Of a stretch of 64,000 bases of DNA, positions 42,175 through 53,128 are shown piece by piece. Position 1 is the first letter of the stretch, and each line of letters begins with the position of its first letter. The stretch covers positions 993,279-1,057,278 of the forward strand of contig UYJD01000001.1 of the NCBI GenBank assembly GCA_900618795.1, read 5' to 3'. A program made the translations under genes and the position numbers. The notes under the pieces were generated by a model that was not told the DNA's origin, did not search any database, and was given only the letters and a program-made list of their open reading frames with translations. The DNA is from Cyanodermella asteris (lineage: Eukaryota > Ascomycota > Lecanoromycetes > Ostropales > Stictidaceae).

Positions 42175-43785
42175 TTACATTGACCCCTTTTTGCGACCTG
42201 CGGCTTTGAACGCTGCCCCTCTGCGACTGCTGCGATTTTCAGGTTTTCCTGCCTTCCTATTCTTCTCGCTCTTCTGCTTCAAGTTCATCGTTCCTTTGCC
42301 TTCAGCATTTCTAGCTCTGTGGCCCTCGAAAACAAAACTTTCGGGCCGCCGAATTTTGCCATCAGATGCCTCCTCTTTCTCTTTCTTCCCCTTGCCCATC
42401 TGAGCTGCGCCAGCCCGGCCGAACATTTTTGTAGCCCGCCCTTTCGCCGACTGCACTTTCGGATCCACCTTGGGGTTGTATACTTTGCCATTCGCAGCAT
42501 CCTTCATGGGCTTGCGGGCCTTGTCCTGATACGAATTCGTCTTTGTCATCTTCTTGGCTCGAGTGACCCGCAGCGCGCGTGGTAGCATCGGCGGAAATCT
42601 CTTTTCGTTGAGTTCCAGAGCCTTTTCGACACCGACCTGATCGGTGAACTGAACATAAGCGAAGCCCTTTCCTACCCGCGTCGATTTATCCCTGATCACG
42701 CGCACGCTTTCGACCGTTCCAATCTTTCCAAACTGCCTCCAGAGACCTTCCTCGACATCGCTTGGCTGCTTCTTTTTTCGCGGCTTGTCTTCGTCGCCGT
42801 TGTCCTGCATCAGAGATTCATCGTCCACGAAGCCGAGATTTCCGACGAAGACACAGCGTCTATGGTCTACAGGCGCGGGATGAGCAACGCTGTCGACACG
42901 CAAGTGCCGATCGAGCACGATCGTCCCATTCAATTTGGCCACTGCACTTTTCGCGAGCGCAGGCGAGCTGTAGACGACATATGCATTGGTGCTTCTGGTC
43001 GTCGCATCCATGAGTTCCTTCTTCGCAAATGCAGCCTTCCGCGGTAGAGCAGTCGTCGCAAATGCCACGGATCTGAACCGTACAGATTCGATCTTTTGTT
43101 GTGATTTCTTTTCTTCCGTCTTCTCGTCAAAGAAGGACGACAAGTGCGCCTTGAACTCTTTCAACGACTCCTTCGACTTGATCGCCCGCGTTGAGACGTT
43201 GCCTAGGAAGACTGTACGGTTTGCTCGCTCAACTTCACTTGACTGCAGCGAACCGTCTTGAGTTTCGTGCTTCGGAATCTCAAAGTTGGACTCCTCGCTT
43301 TCAGCATCGCTGCCGGCTTCTTCGTCACTTGTGGCATCGGCGGTTCCGTTTACGGCGACAGATTCACCTGATTCCGCCTTCAAGCGCTTCGCCCTTTGCT
43401 CTTCGGCTTCTTCTGAACGTGCAAGTTTCGCCAGGTACTTGTCTTCAAGATCCGCGTCGTCATCGCGCTTGCGTTTCGTGCGCGGCTTTGCGGGTTCCGG
43501 CGATTGGTCGGCTTCCACATCGCTACCTGATTCCGCAGCGTCCTCTTCGTCACCATCGTCGTTCTCTGTCTCCGAGTCGGTCTCTAGCTCTGACAAGTCG
43601 TCTTCCGCTTCATCGTCGTGCTCGTCCTCACCACTGGACTCCTTCTCGGGCTCCACTCGTCGTGTGGATGGTCTTGTTGTGGGTTGCGACTTCAAGGGAC
43701 CTTTATTCAGAGAGGTGCTGAACAGCTGGTCAAGAGCCGGGTCAACGGTCCCTTTCGCGAACAAAGTGACTCCACCTTTGGCCAT
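42175..43785 (-). CDS. NOP12: Nucleolar RNA-binding protein Nop12
   Basis: A 536-residue single-exon protein starting MAKGGVTLFAKGTVDPALD. An acidic, Glu/Asp-rich N-terminal third with basic KRKR nuclear signals is followed by RRM1 (about 190-300, NRTVFLGNVSTRAIKSKESL at its start) and RRM2 (about 309-410, RRCVFVGNLGFVDDE and VGKGFAYVQFTD). A Lys-rich C-terminal tail follows. This order, with the interrupted first RRM, is that of Nop12, a nucleolar factor needed for 5.8S/25S rRNA processing in yeast. Length is close to the filamentous-fungal norm of 480-560. The N-terminal FAKGTVDPALDQLF is also typical. Confidence 0.92.
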   Translation of the reverse strand: MAKGGVTLFAKGTVDPALDQLFSTSLNKGPLKSQPTTRPSTRRVEPEKESSGEDEHDDEAEDDLSELETDSETENDDGDEEDAAESGSDVEADQSPEPAKPRTKRKRDDDADLEDKYLAKLARSEEAEEQRAKRLKAESGESVAVNGTADATSDEEAGSDAESEESNFEIPKHETQDGSLQSSEVERANRTVFLGNVSTRAIKSKESLKEFKAHLSSFFDEKTEEKKSQQKIESVRFRSVAFATTALPRKAAFAKKELMDATTRSTNAYVVYSSPALAKSAVAKLNGTIVLDRHLRVDSVAHPAPVDHRRCVFVGNLGFVDDESLMQDNGDEDKPRKKKQPSDVEEGLWRQFGKIGTVESVRVIRDKSTRVGKGFAYVQFTDQVGVEKALELNEKRFPPMLPRALRVTRAKKMTKTNSYQDKARKPMKDAANGKVYNPKVDPKVQSAKGRATKMFGRAGAAQMGKGKKEKEEASDGKIRRPESFVFEGHRARNAEGKGTMNLKQKSEKNRKAGKPENRSSRRGAAFKAAGRKKGSM

Positions 43786-44781
43786 GACGAAAGTTGAAAG
43801 CTATTCTGCAGCTTGCTGTCTCCTTGTTTTTGGGAAATTTCGAGCAAGGTAGAAGCTTGTGCCGGTGCAGATAGCTCAGATCGATAGTATCGGAGGGTTG
43901 CAGTCCTCGAGGATTTGTTGCAAAAATCCAGTTATGGCGACCTGCGTAGATGTTGAGAAATGGCTCCAGAGCTCCGCAAGTTTCTGAATTCAACCGAGCA
44001 TAGACTCTCTCTACCAACCGCGTTGAGTGAATGTCGCTTGATGTGGACAATTATTGCAAGCTAAACAATTATAGCGGGATGCAAGAGGCGAGGAGGTTCC
44101 AGATACCGACCAATGGCTCATCTGTATTCATGAAGCTCAGCACCGCAACAGCACTTTTTTTTTCGCCGGCGAATTCAGTATCTTATCCGGATTAACTAAA
44201 GGCCGGCGCAGCTGCGGATGGACGAAAGCAGTCCGCACGGGATCCAGGAACCAGCATCATCTTTCTCTTCTCAGCTCTGTCCTCGGCCCACACTTTTGCG
44301 CTTCACCTTTCCTGCTAGGCATTGCAGTTCATCGTACCTCAGCGACGGTGCAGCCTTTCAATTACCGCACAAGAGCGCACCCTTGCCTCGTCATAGGCAC
44401 GAAGCCTTGTTCCCTTGCATACAGACACGACCCGCGCCCACCGGAGGTTGACCCAGAGCAGCTTCACAAGGAGTAGCGGCGTTCACTTTCGCTCACGGCT
44501 TCTTACGTTTTTGGCAATCACCCACCACGTTTCATCAAAGCTATATACGCCACAAGAGTCGGCCTCCTTCAACAGCCCGATCGCAAGTTGAGCTTGAAGC
44601 GCCCAGGTGATCAGCACCGCGGCCTTTACTCCGCGTCGTCAGTCACCGGCAGTCTCCTCAGCCATTCAGCTGCATTTGTAACAACAATTCGCGCCGGGTT
44701 GGCTCCTGCGCAGCTGTCGCAGTTGTCTTGCATTCCATTCAATATTCGGCTGCTTGGATTTCCCTCCCGCAAGCCGTCGCA
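43786..44781. other. Intergenic, divergent promoters of NOP12 and DEP1
   Basis: A shared region between two divergent nuclear genes. It has a T run at 44156-44162 and pyrimidine-rich stretches before the DEP1 ATG. No gene recognised; two short frames (44218-44451 and 44588-44875) lack features. Confidence 0.6.
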
Positions 44782-46708
44782 ATGTCTGCTGAGGCGGACG
44801 CAGTTGCGTCCATGCTGCAGCTGGCAACCAACACACAAGATCAGCACCCCCAGCCCACAGAACATCCCGAACTAGATCACGAGAATGATGAAGACATCGA
44901 AATGGACAACCCCTCGGACAGCAGCCTCAGTGAAATTGACGAGGAAGCAAACTCATCAGAGGGTAGGAGAGCTGCCGACGACACCCTGTCGCAGCTGGAC
45001 AGCGGCGACGAGAGCGGCGAGGAAGAAGAGGAGGAAGACGCAGACGAGGACGATCATAACGATGAGGATGATTCCCACAATAACGAAGACGAGGAGTTGG
45101 AAGACGAGGGCGACGACACAGAGGCTGAAACTGAGCGTCTACACGATTCGCCCGAGAAGCTTCGGGCGTCTCGCAACGTTCATCACCGTGCCGAAGACCA
45201 ATTACGAATACCGGATGAGAACATTGATCAGACATCCGAGATCTCCGCACTCAGTGACTCCGAAGCGGGAGATCTAGATCATCTGGACAGCGCAATCAGC
45301 TCACCTCGTAAGCGAAAAAGAGATGAACTCGAGTCAGACGACGGTGCAGAGGACGACATGAACGCATCATTGCGAAGTGTGTCACGAAAACTGGAACACC
45401 ACGCGAATAATGACGATGCAGACGCTGACGAGGCCGACAATGACGGTGGTCGAGCAGAATTAGACGACGACAAGAATGCCGACGAAGAAGGATCCGGGGA
45501 TGAGCACGGCTCTTCGAAAGACGCCTCTCCCGACCGAGAGTCGAGCCCAAAGGTCAAAGGCAAAGACGATGCAGAGATCAGTGGCGTTGAAGACAACGAA
45601 GTCGATGCCGAGGCAGAGCCGGATGCCGAGCCCAAGGGCGAGGAGGACTCTGGGAAGAAAGACGGGGCTCTCACAGCACTGCGCGTCATGGAAAAAGACT
45701 TTGCACGGTTACGAGACGAATTGTTCGCCGACAAGATGCAACAACTCAATGGTGAGCTTGAGCTGTTGCAGCGGGATCCGATGAACCATCTCGGATATGC
45801 AGCCGCAATGGAGGCCATCGACAGGCGAAGGAATGAACAGGTCCGGCAAGCTCGCGTAACTCTGGAATACAAGATTCAAAGCTTACAAAACAAGTCGGTG
45901 GCCGAGCGCGCCATGGCACACACGCAGTATCTGCAGGAGGTTCATCAAGTACGAGACCGGAGCCTGGAGCAAGCAGGCGAGGAATGGTATCGAATCCAGA
46001 AAGCACGCAGACAGGGCGACGACGACGAATTCGAAAAGCGATACCACTTTGTTGCAGATCGGGCGACGCAGGTCGCACGGCAAACAGCGTACAACCGCGA
46101 AGTATCGATCCTAGCCGGCACTCAAAAATATGTTGGTTTCCCTGCAGCGCCGGATATTGACGGGGTGACACGCGAAGAAGCTGAGGCCGATCTGAAGGCC
46201 ATGTCTATCTCTGTGAGTATCTCAAGCCTGTTGCTGACTTAGCTGGTTCTGACGCCAGGTCCAGTCACGACCAAGACACAGTGTTCCCATAGCAGCTCCA
46301 ATATCCTCATTTCCGCGACAGATGGCGCCTCCCGCCGACGAGCATTTCCTGAAAGCAAACCCGTGGGCAAATCCCCAAAACGCATACCAAGCGCACGTGC
46401 AAATGATGGCTCAGCCAGCAACGCAATCATTCACGACTCCCGCCGTTGTTCGTCCCCAGTCGGAGACGGGCCCGCAGGGGTCTGCGTCAACGATTGCGGT
46501 ATCATCAGTGGAACAGACACCGATGAGTGGCGCACAGGCCGCAGGTCCATCACGGTTCATGCCGCATGTCGAGAGTCCGAACGACACACCCTCACGAATT
46601 CCTGCTGCTAGCTCGGCAAGAAACGGCGTCAACGCAAACCTGTCACCGCAAAGCAGTCCATTGAAAGGCCCACAACAGGGTGTTCCCATTCCAGCCAGCA
46701 GCAGTTAG
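44782..46708 (+). CDS. DEP1: Sds3-like histone deacetylase complex subunit (Dep1 type)
   Basis: Two exons: 44782-46212 and 46259-46708, 626 residues. The 46-base intron starts gtgagt, has tctgac and ends gccag, phase 0. The N-terminal half is a long acidic region (runs of Glu and Asp around residues 75-125) with a KRKRDE nuclear signal near 185. The Sds3-like domain begins near residue 303: KDFARLRDELFADKMQQL, ELELLQRDPMNHLGYAAAM, then a coiled coil with YKIQSLQNKSVAERAMAH. A disordered Pro/Ser/Gln-rich tail ends in PIPASSS. Dep1 and Sds3 are structural subunits of the large Rpd3 deacetylase complex that represses genes. Assignment to Dep1 rather than Sds3 rests on the acidic N-terminus and size. 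Confidence 0.82.
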
Positions 46709-48650
46709 TACCCGTCGTTGATTCCGAAGCACTTCATTCGCCAGCAAAGCTTACTTGATTCTTCTGGACGTTTTTGAGCGAAGGGAACGGCGTAACGACA
46801 TTCACGATATAGCGACTGGTAATGATTATCGGTGGTACATGTGCACAGAGATACCCAACAAAAGGTGAATTTGGATCGGGAGTTGAAGGCCTTGTGCACG
46901 CTTGTAGTGTATGCAGCGCTGCTGGTACACTTCTGTTTGAATGGTGGTCAGTAGCATATCGAATCGATATCAGGAGCTGAGTAAATGGTCTTCTTCTGCG
47001 CCATCAGAGCATGACCACAGCGATCCATCGCCAGAGGCACCACAAGATTAGCGCAACCACCACCATGTGTCAGCCATGTGGCGCCGACAAGTATCGTTTT
47101 TCACCCTGCCTACTTGTCCAGAAGAGCTATTGATAAGCTCGCAAATTGTGTTTTCAATCTGGACGAAGCCATTCACCGTACGCGAGTACAAACACTGTGA
47201 GCAGCAGGAGATGCTGCGTGCGGAACGGGATGCTCTCGCGAGTTGTTGTGGTTCCATGAATGCACGGGAATGATACCGTTGCATCAATATGTAGCTACGT
47301 GCTTCTATAAAAAAAGCTAGGGACAACGCAGGACCAACCCATCGGGCGGCCCAAAGATTGTTCGTATCACAGACTGCATGCATGACATGGCCCGCGATGA
47401 TCAGGTTGGGCCGGTCAGTTCGCGACACGCCGCATATGGCCCAGGCGCTTAAGTATGGATCATAGGCTTTATCGGGATGAAGCGCGATTCTCGAACGTTG
47501 CGCGCATGGCTCATTTCGAGGCCGGGATTGCTTGGAGCAGGTGTTCCTCCTGGATTCGCGGCAGTACCGCGATGGCGCTCACTCGTGTCAGATGTGCCAA
47601 GGGCGTGGACAGGGAGGTGGTATACTGTAGTCTATCGTCCACATAGTAGCTGAGGACGTGGCAGTGGTCCCTGTCAGATCTGGCCAACGGAGTCTGTCAG
47701 CACAGATGTTTCCATTTCTGTGTCGGCGACCTTCCCACGAAATTGACCAGCAAGCCGTCTCTTCATGATTTCTCGACCATATGTGTAGATGATGCTTCAT
47801 AGTGGGAGCAGAGCAATGGCGATGCCGTGCTCGAGGCGGACCAGAGTCATGGCTGACCGGGAAGGTTATTTGTGGCAAGCTCAAACGGGGGTCGTCGACA
47901 GCGGCGCCGTTTCAGGAGTCGACCATACGCAGTTTGGCATAGCCAGGGGCAGCGCGGCGTCTGGTCCGGCGAATGGGATGAATCCAGTCGTGTCGCAGAG
48001 TGGGCGAAGCAGAGCAGGGCCGAGAAGAGACGTCAAACTCGCTCGCAAAAAAAGTTGCATCCGTGCGTTGCGCCGTCTCACCTCTTCTGCTGTGACGGTC
48101 CCTTCTGAACACCACCCTCCCGCCCGCAACCATCGCCGTCTTTCTTTTTGACATCTGGTGTCTATTGCTTTTCACTACCGTCTCTCTTACTTGCCTGTCG
48201 TTGGTTTTTGCTCTTACAGAGTGTCCCCTGCCCGCGGAACGTCCTCTACTTGGTCTTCTTGTGCGCACCGCACTCACGTCTCTCTTTCAGCATTCCAGAG
48301 CAGTTTCCGCGGGAACGACCATTGACCACCTCAACTGCACCTAATCTATCGCTGTGCGATACTCGTCCCACCGGTTCTCCCCTAGGACTTCCAGGTCTTG
48401 AGCTTAATCCTAATCGACTCGACCTTGGATAAGGCAAACGTTGAACTACCCTCACTTTCTCTCGCTTATCCGACAGTTGACCTGTCTCTCTGAAGCGTTC
48501 CGCATTTTTCACACGACCGAATACGCAAGCAGCTTCCACCTTTGACAAGTCATTGTCTACTAGTTTCGCCACATCACGAGCCCTACGACTTGAACCACGA
48601 CCCCTGATACAATACTCCTCCGCGGGCCAGGAGTCTGGTTGGGCATACCC
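46709..48650. other. Intergenic with long pyrimidine-rich leader of the MscS gene
   Basis: No convincing gene. From about 48120 to 48650 the + strand is rich in C and T and probably forms the promoter and 5' UTR of the channel gene. A possible leader intron acceptor (ctcttacag) lies near 48219. The mutually overlapping frames at 47789-48277 have no motifs. Confidence 0.55.
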
Positions 48651-51600
48651 ATGTCTTTCCGCAACTCCCTAACACGACACAACTATTCTCCTTCGGGCTT
48701 CCAGCAGATACAAGATCCGCACCGCGGCGACGCCTCCGTCAACATTCCCATGGAGCCTGTCAACCGGAGCATCTCCAATAAAACCTCCGGCTCCCGGCGA
48801 GCTGGAGAACGTTCACCCGGCTTGCCCAGCGCTCATCCATACAACGAAAAGCATGGCTCGTCGTTTCGCCCGGGATTGAAGAGCACGGGAACGGGCAAGA
48901 ATGAGGATGGTGCCCTCATGGCAATGGGAAGAGTCTACGATAAGGTCAAGAACTTCAGCATCGTCACGAGATACCTACTCTACGTCATCCCAGTGGCCTT
49001 CATCCTGGCCATTCCGATCGTCCTTCTTTCTATCAGGTCCTTGGGCTTTGCGAGATATGCCAAGGTCAATGATGTCAAGTATTTCATGGACATCAACGGC
49101 GCACGGAGCGACACTTATTGTAATACCACAGCCACCAACGCCGACAACCTCGGCGTGACACCGTACATCTTCCCTCTAGGTCTTCAGAAGACCGATGGCC
49201 AACCAAGTGGCGGTAATACCATGTGCGCGGATTGGAAGCGTTGGGGTGATGTTCGGCCACTATGGATCTTCGTTTGGATCGAAGTCTTCTGGTGCGCTCT
49301 GTGGGTTTCCAAACTGTTCGCCAAGTCAACACCGGCCATCTTCCAATTCCTGTGCGGTATCGTCAGCCCGGGCGTCAGGAAGTACAAGTCGGTTCTAGCA
49401 AAGCTGGAAGTCCCTATCTCTCTTGCCGTGTGGTTTGTCATTGGCCTCGTAACTTGGACTGCTTTCATTGGCATTGATGCTCCGGATTACAGCAAAGGCA
49501 TTCCAGGCTCTGAAACCCAGGATCATGGTCCGAAACCCGACCAACAGAGTGTATCCCAACTGGCTTGGGCGAATACGTTCCGCAACGTCATCCTGTGTTT
49601 TCTCATCAGCTCATTGGTGTTCCTCGGTGAACAGGCTCTGATCCAGCTCATCAGTATTTCGTATCATCACACCCAATACGATTCGAAGATCAAGGGCTCG
49701 AAGCGGAACGTCGACACATTGACACTGCTCTACGAGGCCTCCGTCAGCCTTTTTCCAGCGTACTGTCCGGAATTCGCCGACGAAGACTACATCATCAATG
49801 ATAGCATTCAACTACCAAAAGCCGCCATCGGACTGATGGGCAACACTGCGCGTCCGAAGAGCGGAAGTGCGACCCCTATGCGCCTTTTGCAAAATGTTGG
49901 ACGTTTCGGCGACAAGGTCACGGCAGTCTTCGGTAATATCGCAAGCGAAGTCACCGGAAAACAAGTCTTCAACCCAATGGCCAGTCACAGCATTGTTGTG
50001 GAAGCTCTCGAGAAGAAGCGGTCTTGTGAAGCTCTCGCCCGTCGTATCTGGATGTCTTTGGTCGTTGAAGGCCGCGATGCCTTGTACCTCGACGACGTGC
50101 AGGAAGTCCTGTCGGGTCATCACCACGCAAATGCCGATGAAGTCTTTGGTGCGCTCGACAAGGACGGAAACGGTGATGTCTCCCTGGACGAAATGATCAT
50201 GACCGTGGTCGAATTCGGCAGGGAGCGAAAAGACATTGCTACCAGTTTGCACGATGTCGACCAGGCCATCAAGGTCCTCGACCGCCTATTGATGTTCCTG
50301 GTCTTCCTCATCGTCATCTTTGTCTTCGTTCTGGTCCTCAGCCCCAACGCCGTCACTTCGTTCACAACGGTTGGCACATCGCTTCTATCGCTGTCCTTCG
50401 TCTTCGCAGTGACCTGCCAGGAGATTCTCGGTTCCTGCATTTTCCTCTTCGTCAAACATCCTTTCGACGTTGGTGACAGAGTCGACGTCGGGGACAAGGC
50501 CCTGGTCGTCGAGCGCATCTCGCTGCTCTACACCATCTTCAAGTGCGTCAATGAGGGCAAGAACACCCAAGTACCGAACATTGTTCTGAACACGCTCTGG
50601 GTAGATAATGTCTCCCGGTCTGGCGTCATGAAGGAGCAGCTCAAACTCTTCATCGATTTCGGAACAACACTCGAGGACATCGAGCTGCTTCGCACAGAGT
50701 TGCAGAATTTCGTGCTCGACAAGGACAACAGTAGAGATTTCCAGCCTGAGGTCTTGGTCGAGGTTACGGGTCTTTGGGAAATGAACAAGATGGAACTGAA
50801 GGTTGAAATCCGACACAAATCCAACTGGCACAACGAGACGCTGCGCGCTGCTAGACGATCCAAGTTCATGTGCGCTCTGGTGCTCGCTCTCCGCAAAGTT
50901 CCGATCAATCCTCCTGGTGGTTCTGACGCTGCTTTGGGAAGCGCCGACCAGCCGGCATGGTCTGTTGCTGTCAGCCCCGAAGATGCACGAGCGGTTCGCC
51001 AAGCATTCAAAGACGCCGCCGCAGAGAAGAAGCTTGTCAACCAGAAGCCTTCAACCCAGGACGGCGGCGCGTCAAGTGGAGCTGATCCGCAATTCCTCTC
51101 GCCCGAGAATAGCTTCAGACAGCGCAAAGGCAACAACGCGGGCGGACTTGCACAATCCTCGGCCGAGGCCAACGCTCTCAACCAGTTGAACGCGCGATCA
51201 CCAACAGGCGATGTATTTGGACCCTCGGGAAACGAGCAGGCGGGACTGTCTCCGGGTCGTCCCGCCGTTGAGAATAGCAAGAGCCCGGTCCGCGCTGACA
51301 GCCAGCGCATGCGTGATCTCAACGACGTCTACAACACGCTTCAGAAGTCTCCCAGTACTAGCCAGCGCGGCTTGCGCCGTGAAAGCTACCAGCTGAATGT
51401 TACGGAAGCCAGCCCGACTGGTTACCTCCCACAGATCAACGAGCGCGACATTTTGGCTCCGAGTGCAGACTCTTCTCCCAGCCAGTCTGGGTTCGACGGT
51501 GCCGCAACCAAGGGTAGCAGGAGACGATCTGGCAGCCCTAGTGGTAAAGCATACTCACCACTAGGCCGTGATACCTTCGACGATGGTATATTCGATACTG

Positions 51601-52199
51601 CCGGCTGGGGGGCGGGTGCTTTCTCCTCTCACGAAGCACAGAACAGCAGTAGCCCTTATAAGACATACAATGCGCCTCCTCCGCCACCACCAGCGGGTCG
51701 ATATGCCTCGCCGCCTCCTCAGCTCGCAGCCGCACAACAACATGCTGCTGCTGCCGCTGCTCAGCTTCAAAACCAGCAATCCCAGGCCGGCGCCGGCCCG
51801 ACCATGTTGGCAACTGCCGGCCCTCAAAGTCCCGGTGAAAGCTGGTTTCAGCGCGACTCAGACATCATGGACAACCTCATGATGCATTCGCAGTCCAATA
51901 CTACTGCTCGTGAGAGCAATGACAGTCCCATCGGACCCCCCAGCGCGAGAGCAAGCAGTGTGGCGCTCGGAAGCCTGGTCGAGGGATCTCACGACAGCCC
52001 AGTCGTACCCACCGAGCCGATGCCCCCAACTCCGACACAGCACCAGCAACAGCCCCTTCGCGGAGCTCAGCCTCAAGGAGCGCAGGGACGGCCTGCCGCT
52101 CCCCAGCAACAGCCTAGCAACCTACAGCAGCAGGTGAGCAGGGGTCAGAGCACGAAGAGCGACGCCAGTTGGGGTAAAGGAGACGACAGCAGATTGTAA
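48651..52199 (+). CDS. MscS-type mechanosensitive channel with EF-hand
   Basis: A 1182-residue single-exon protein. The start was set at ATG 48651 (MSFRNSLTRHNYSPSGF); four upstream codons from a TTG are not used. A cytosolic N-terminus of about 100 residues precedes a first membrane helix (YLLYVIPVAFILAIPIVLLS). More helices follow up to about residue 340, then an EF-hand near residues 502-513 (DKDGNGDVSLDE, a perfect 12-residue loop). Two helices come next (LMFLVFLIVIFVFVLVL and the pore helix around VTSFTTVGTSLLSLSFVFAV), then the MscS beta domain (NTLWVDNVSRSGVMKEQLKL). The last about 380 residues are disordered, rich in Ser, Pro, Gln and Ala. The family matches fission yeast Msy1/Msy2, calcium-regulated ER channels that protect from hypo-osmotic shock. 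The tail is unusually long. Confidence 0.92.
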   Translation: MSFRNSLTRHNYSPSGFQQIQDPHRGDASVNIPMEPVNRSISNKTSGSRRAGERSPGLPSAHPYNEKHGSSFRPGLKSTGTGKNEDGALMAMGRVYDKVKNFSIVTRYLLYVIPVAFILAIPIVLLSIRSLGFARYAKVNDVKYFMDINGARSDTYCNTTATNADNLGVTPYIFPLGLQKTDGQPSGGNTMCADWKRWGDVRPLWIFVWIEVFWCALWVSKLFAKSTPAIFQFLCGIVSPGVRKYKSVLAKLEVPISLAVWFVIGLVTWTAFIGIDAPDYSKGIPGSETQDHGPKPDQQSVSQLAWANTFRNVILCFLISSLVFLGEQALIQLISISYHHTQYDSKIKGSKRNVDTLTLLYEASVSLFPAYCPEFADEDYIINDSIQLPKAAIGLMGNTARPKSGSATPMRLLQNVGRFGDKVTAVFGNIASEVTGKQVFNPMASHSIVVEALEKKRSCEALARRIWMSLVVEGRDALYLDDVQEVLSGHHHANADEVFGALDKDGNGDVSLDEMIMTVVEFGRERKDIATSLHDVDQAIKVLDRLLMFLVFLIVIFVFVLVLSPNAVTSFTTVGTSLLSLSFVFAVTCQEILGSCIFLFVKHPFDVGDRVDVGDKALVVERISLLYTIFKCVNEGKNTQVPNIVLNTLWVDNVSRSGVMKEQLKLFIDFGTTLEDIELLRTELQNFVLDKDNSRDFQPEVLVEVTGLWEMNKMELKVEIRHKSNWHNETLRAARRSKFMCALVLALRKVPINPPGGSDAALGSADQPAWSVAVSPEDARAVRQAFKDAAAEKKLVNQKPSTQDGGASSGADPQFLSPENSFRQRKGNNAGGLAQSSAEANALNQLNARSPTGDVFGPSGNEQAGLSPGRPAVENSKSPVRADSQRMRDLNDVYNTLQKSPSTSQRGLRRESYQLNVTEASPTGYLPQINERDILAPSADSSPSQSGFDGAATKGSRRRSGSPSGKAYSPLGRDTFDDGIFDTAGWGAGAFSSHEAQNSSSPYKTYNAPPPPPPAGRYASPPPQLAAAQQHAAAAAAQLQNQQSQAGAGPTMLATAGPQSPGESWFQRDSDIMDNLMMHSQSNTTARESNDSPIGPPSARASSVALGSLVEGSHDSPVVPTEPMPPTPTQHQQQPLRGAQPQGAQGRPAAPQQQPSNLQQQVSRGQSTKSDASWGKGDDSRL

Positions 52200-52803
52200 T
52201 TGAACAGAGGACAATATTTGCGTGCATGATATAGAAGAAGACATCTAAAAAGAATGTTGAGTTATTCCATTCACTCATAAAATTTTGGTAGTGTTTCAAG
52301 GAGAAATAGGAGTGATGGAGATAGATGTGCTTCTAGCACCCAGCCAGCGAGCTGAGGGTGCCCATGGATATCCGGGATAATGTCCCTATATGAGATCCAC
52401 GAATACACAGAAATTTTATCAAGTGATTCAAAGGCCTGTTATGCAGTCGCCATTGCAGTGCCTCACAGGTGCTTTTCTGGGCCGTCAACTGTTATTTCTC
52501 AAATGTTGAGCAAACTCCTTTCATATGTCACCCCGTCGCTCGGCTCGGGCTTTGTTCAATTCATAGCTCCAAACATCTTCGGTTCACACTGCAAGATTGG
52601 ATCGTTTTATTTATGATGCATCAGATTTCATTTCTGGTCTCGATGTAAAGACAGCATTCCCCGAGGCGGTGATCAATCCGACCTCTCACTTTCCCATTAC
52701 TCTTCCCATCAGTTCCGCAGAATGCCACCAATGTGGCCATTGTCTGCCTCCGATCGGGCTCGATCCCTTTTGTCGGGGGAGAGCGCGTATCAGAGCGACT
52801 CGC
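52200..52803. other. Intergenic, convergent genes
   Basis: 3' UTRs of the channel gene and of the small secreted protein. No gene recognised. Confidence 0.6.
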
Positions 52804-53128
52804 TCAGGCAGCGAAGCGGAGCTTCTTGCTGATGGTGCAGGCACCGTTGACGCAGGCAAGGCCGTTGGGGTTGTTGGGGCACGGGCCGGCGTCGCGCCAG
52901 GCGTAGCCGGAGCCGCTGTCAGCCAGCTCGCAGTTAACTGGGAAAGCGTGTGTTAGTCCGAAGTCTTCCTGAATCGATTTCTGGGAATTGCTACTCACCG
53001 AGGTTGCCGGAGTTGCAGGCGCAGTCGGTGGATCCGGGGCCGTTGCAGACCTCGCCGGCGGTACCGCAGGCAAGGGCGGTGGAGGCGAATACGCCGAAGA
53101 AGAGAGCGGTGACGGTGGTGAACTGCAT
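52804..53128 (-). CDS. Small secreted cysteine-rich protein, candidate effector
   Basis: Two exons: 53128-52999 and 52937-52804, 87 residues. The 61-base intron starts gtgagt, has actaac and ends cccag. Splicing joins NSGNL to VNCELADSG. Residues 1-20 are a clear signal peptide (MQFTTVTALFFGVFASTALA). The mature part of 67 residues has eight cysteines (spacing C6C7C1C7C16C8C4C) and many Gly and Asn, ending TISKKLRFAA. Such proteins are often secreted by plant-associated fungi as effectors or act on the cell surface. No named domain is recognised, so the role is open. All eight cysteines could pair into four disulfides. Confidence 0.85.

Noticed and set aside
45279-45872. 197-codon Ser-rich minus frame inside DEP1
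   Set aside because: Antisense shadow of the Glu/Asp-rich region (GA-rich coding gives Ser and Leu on the other strand).
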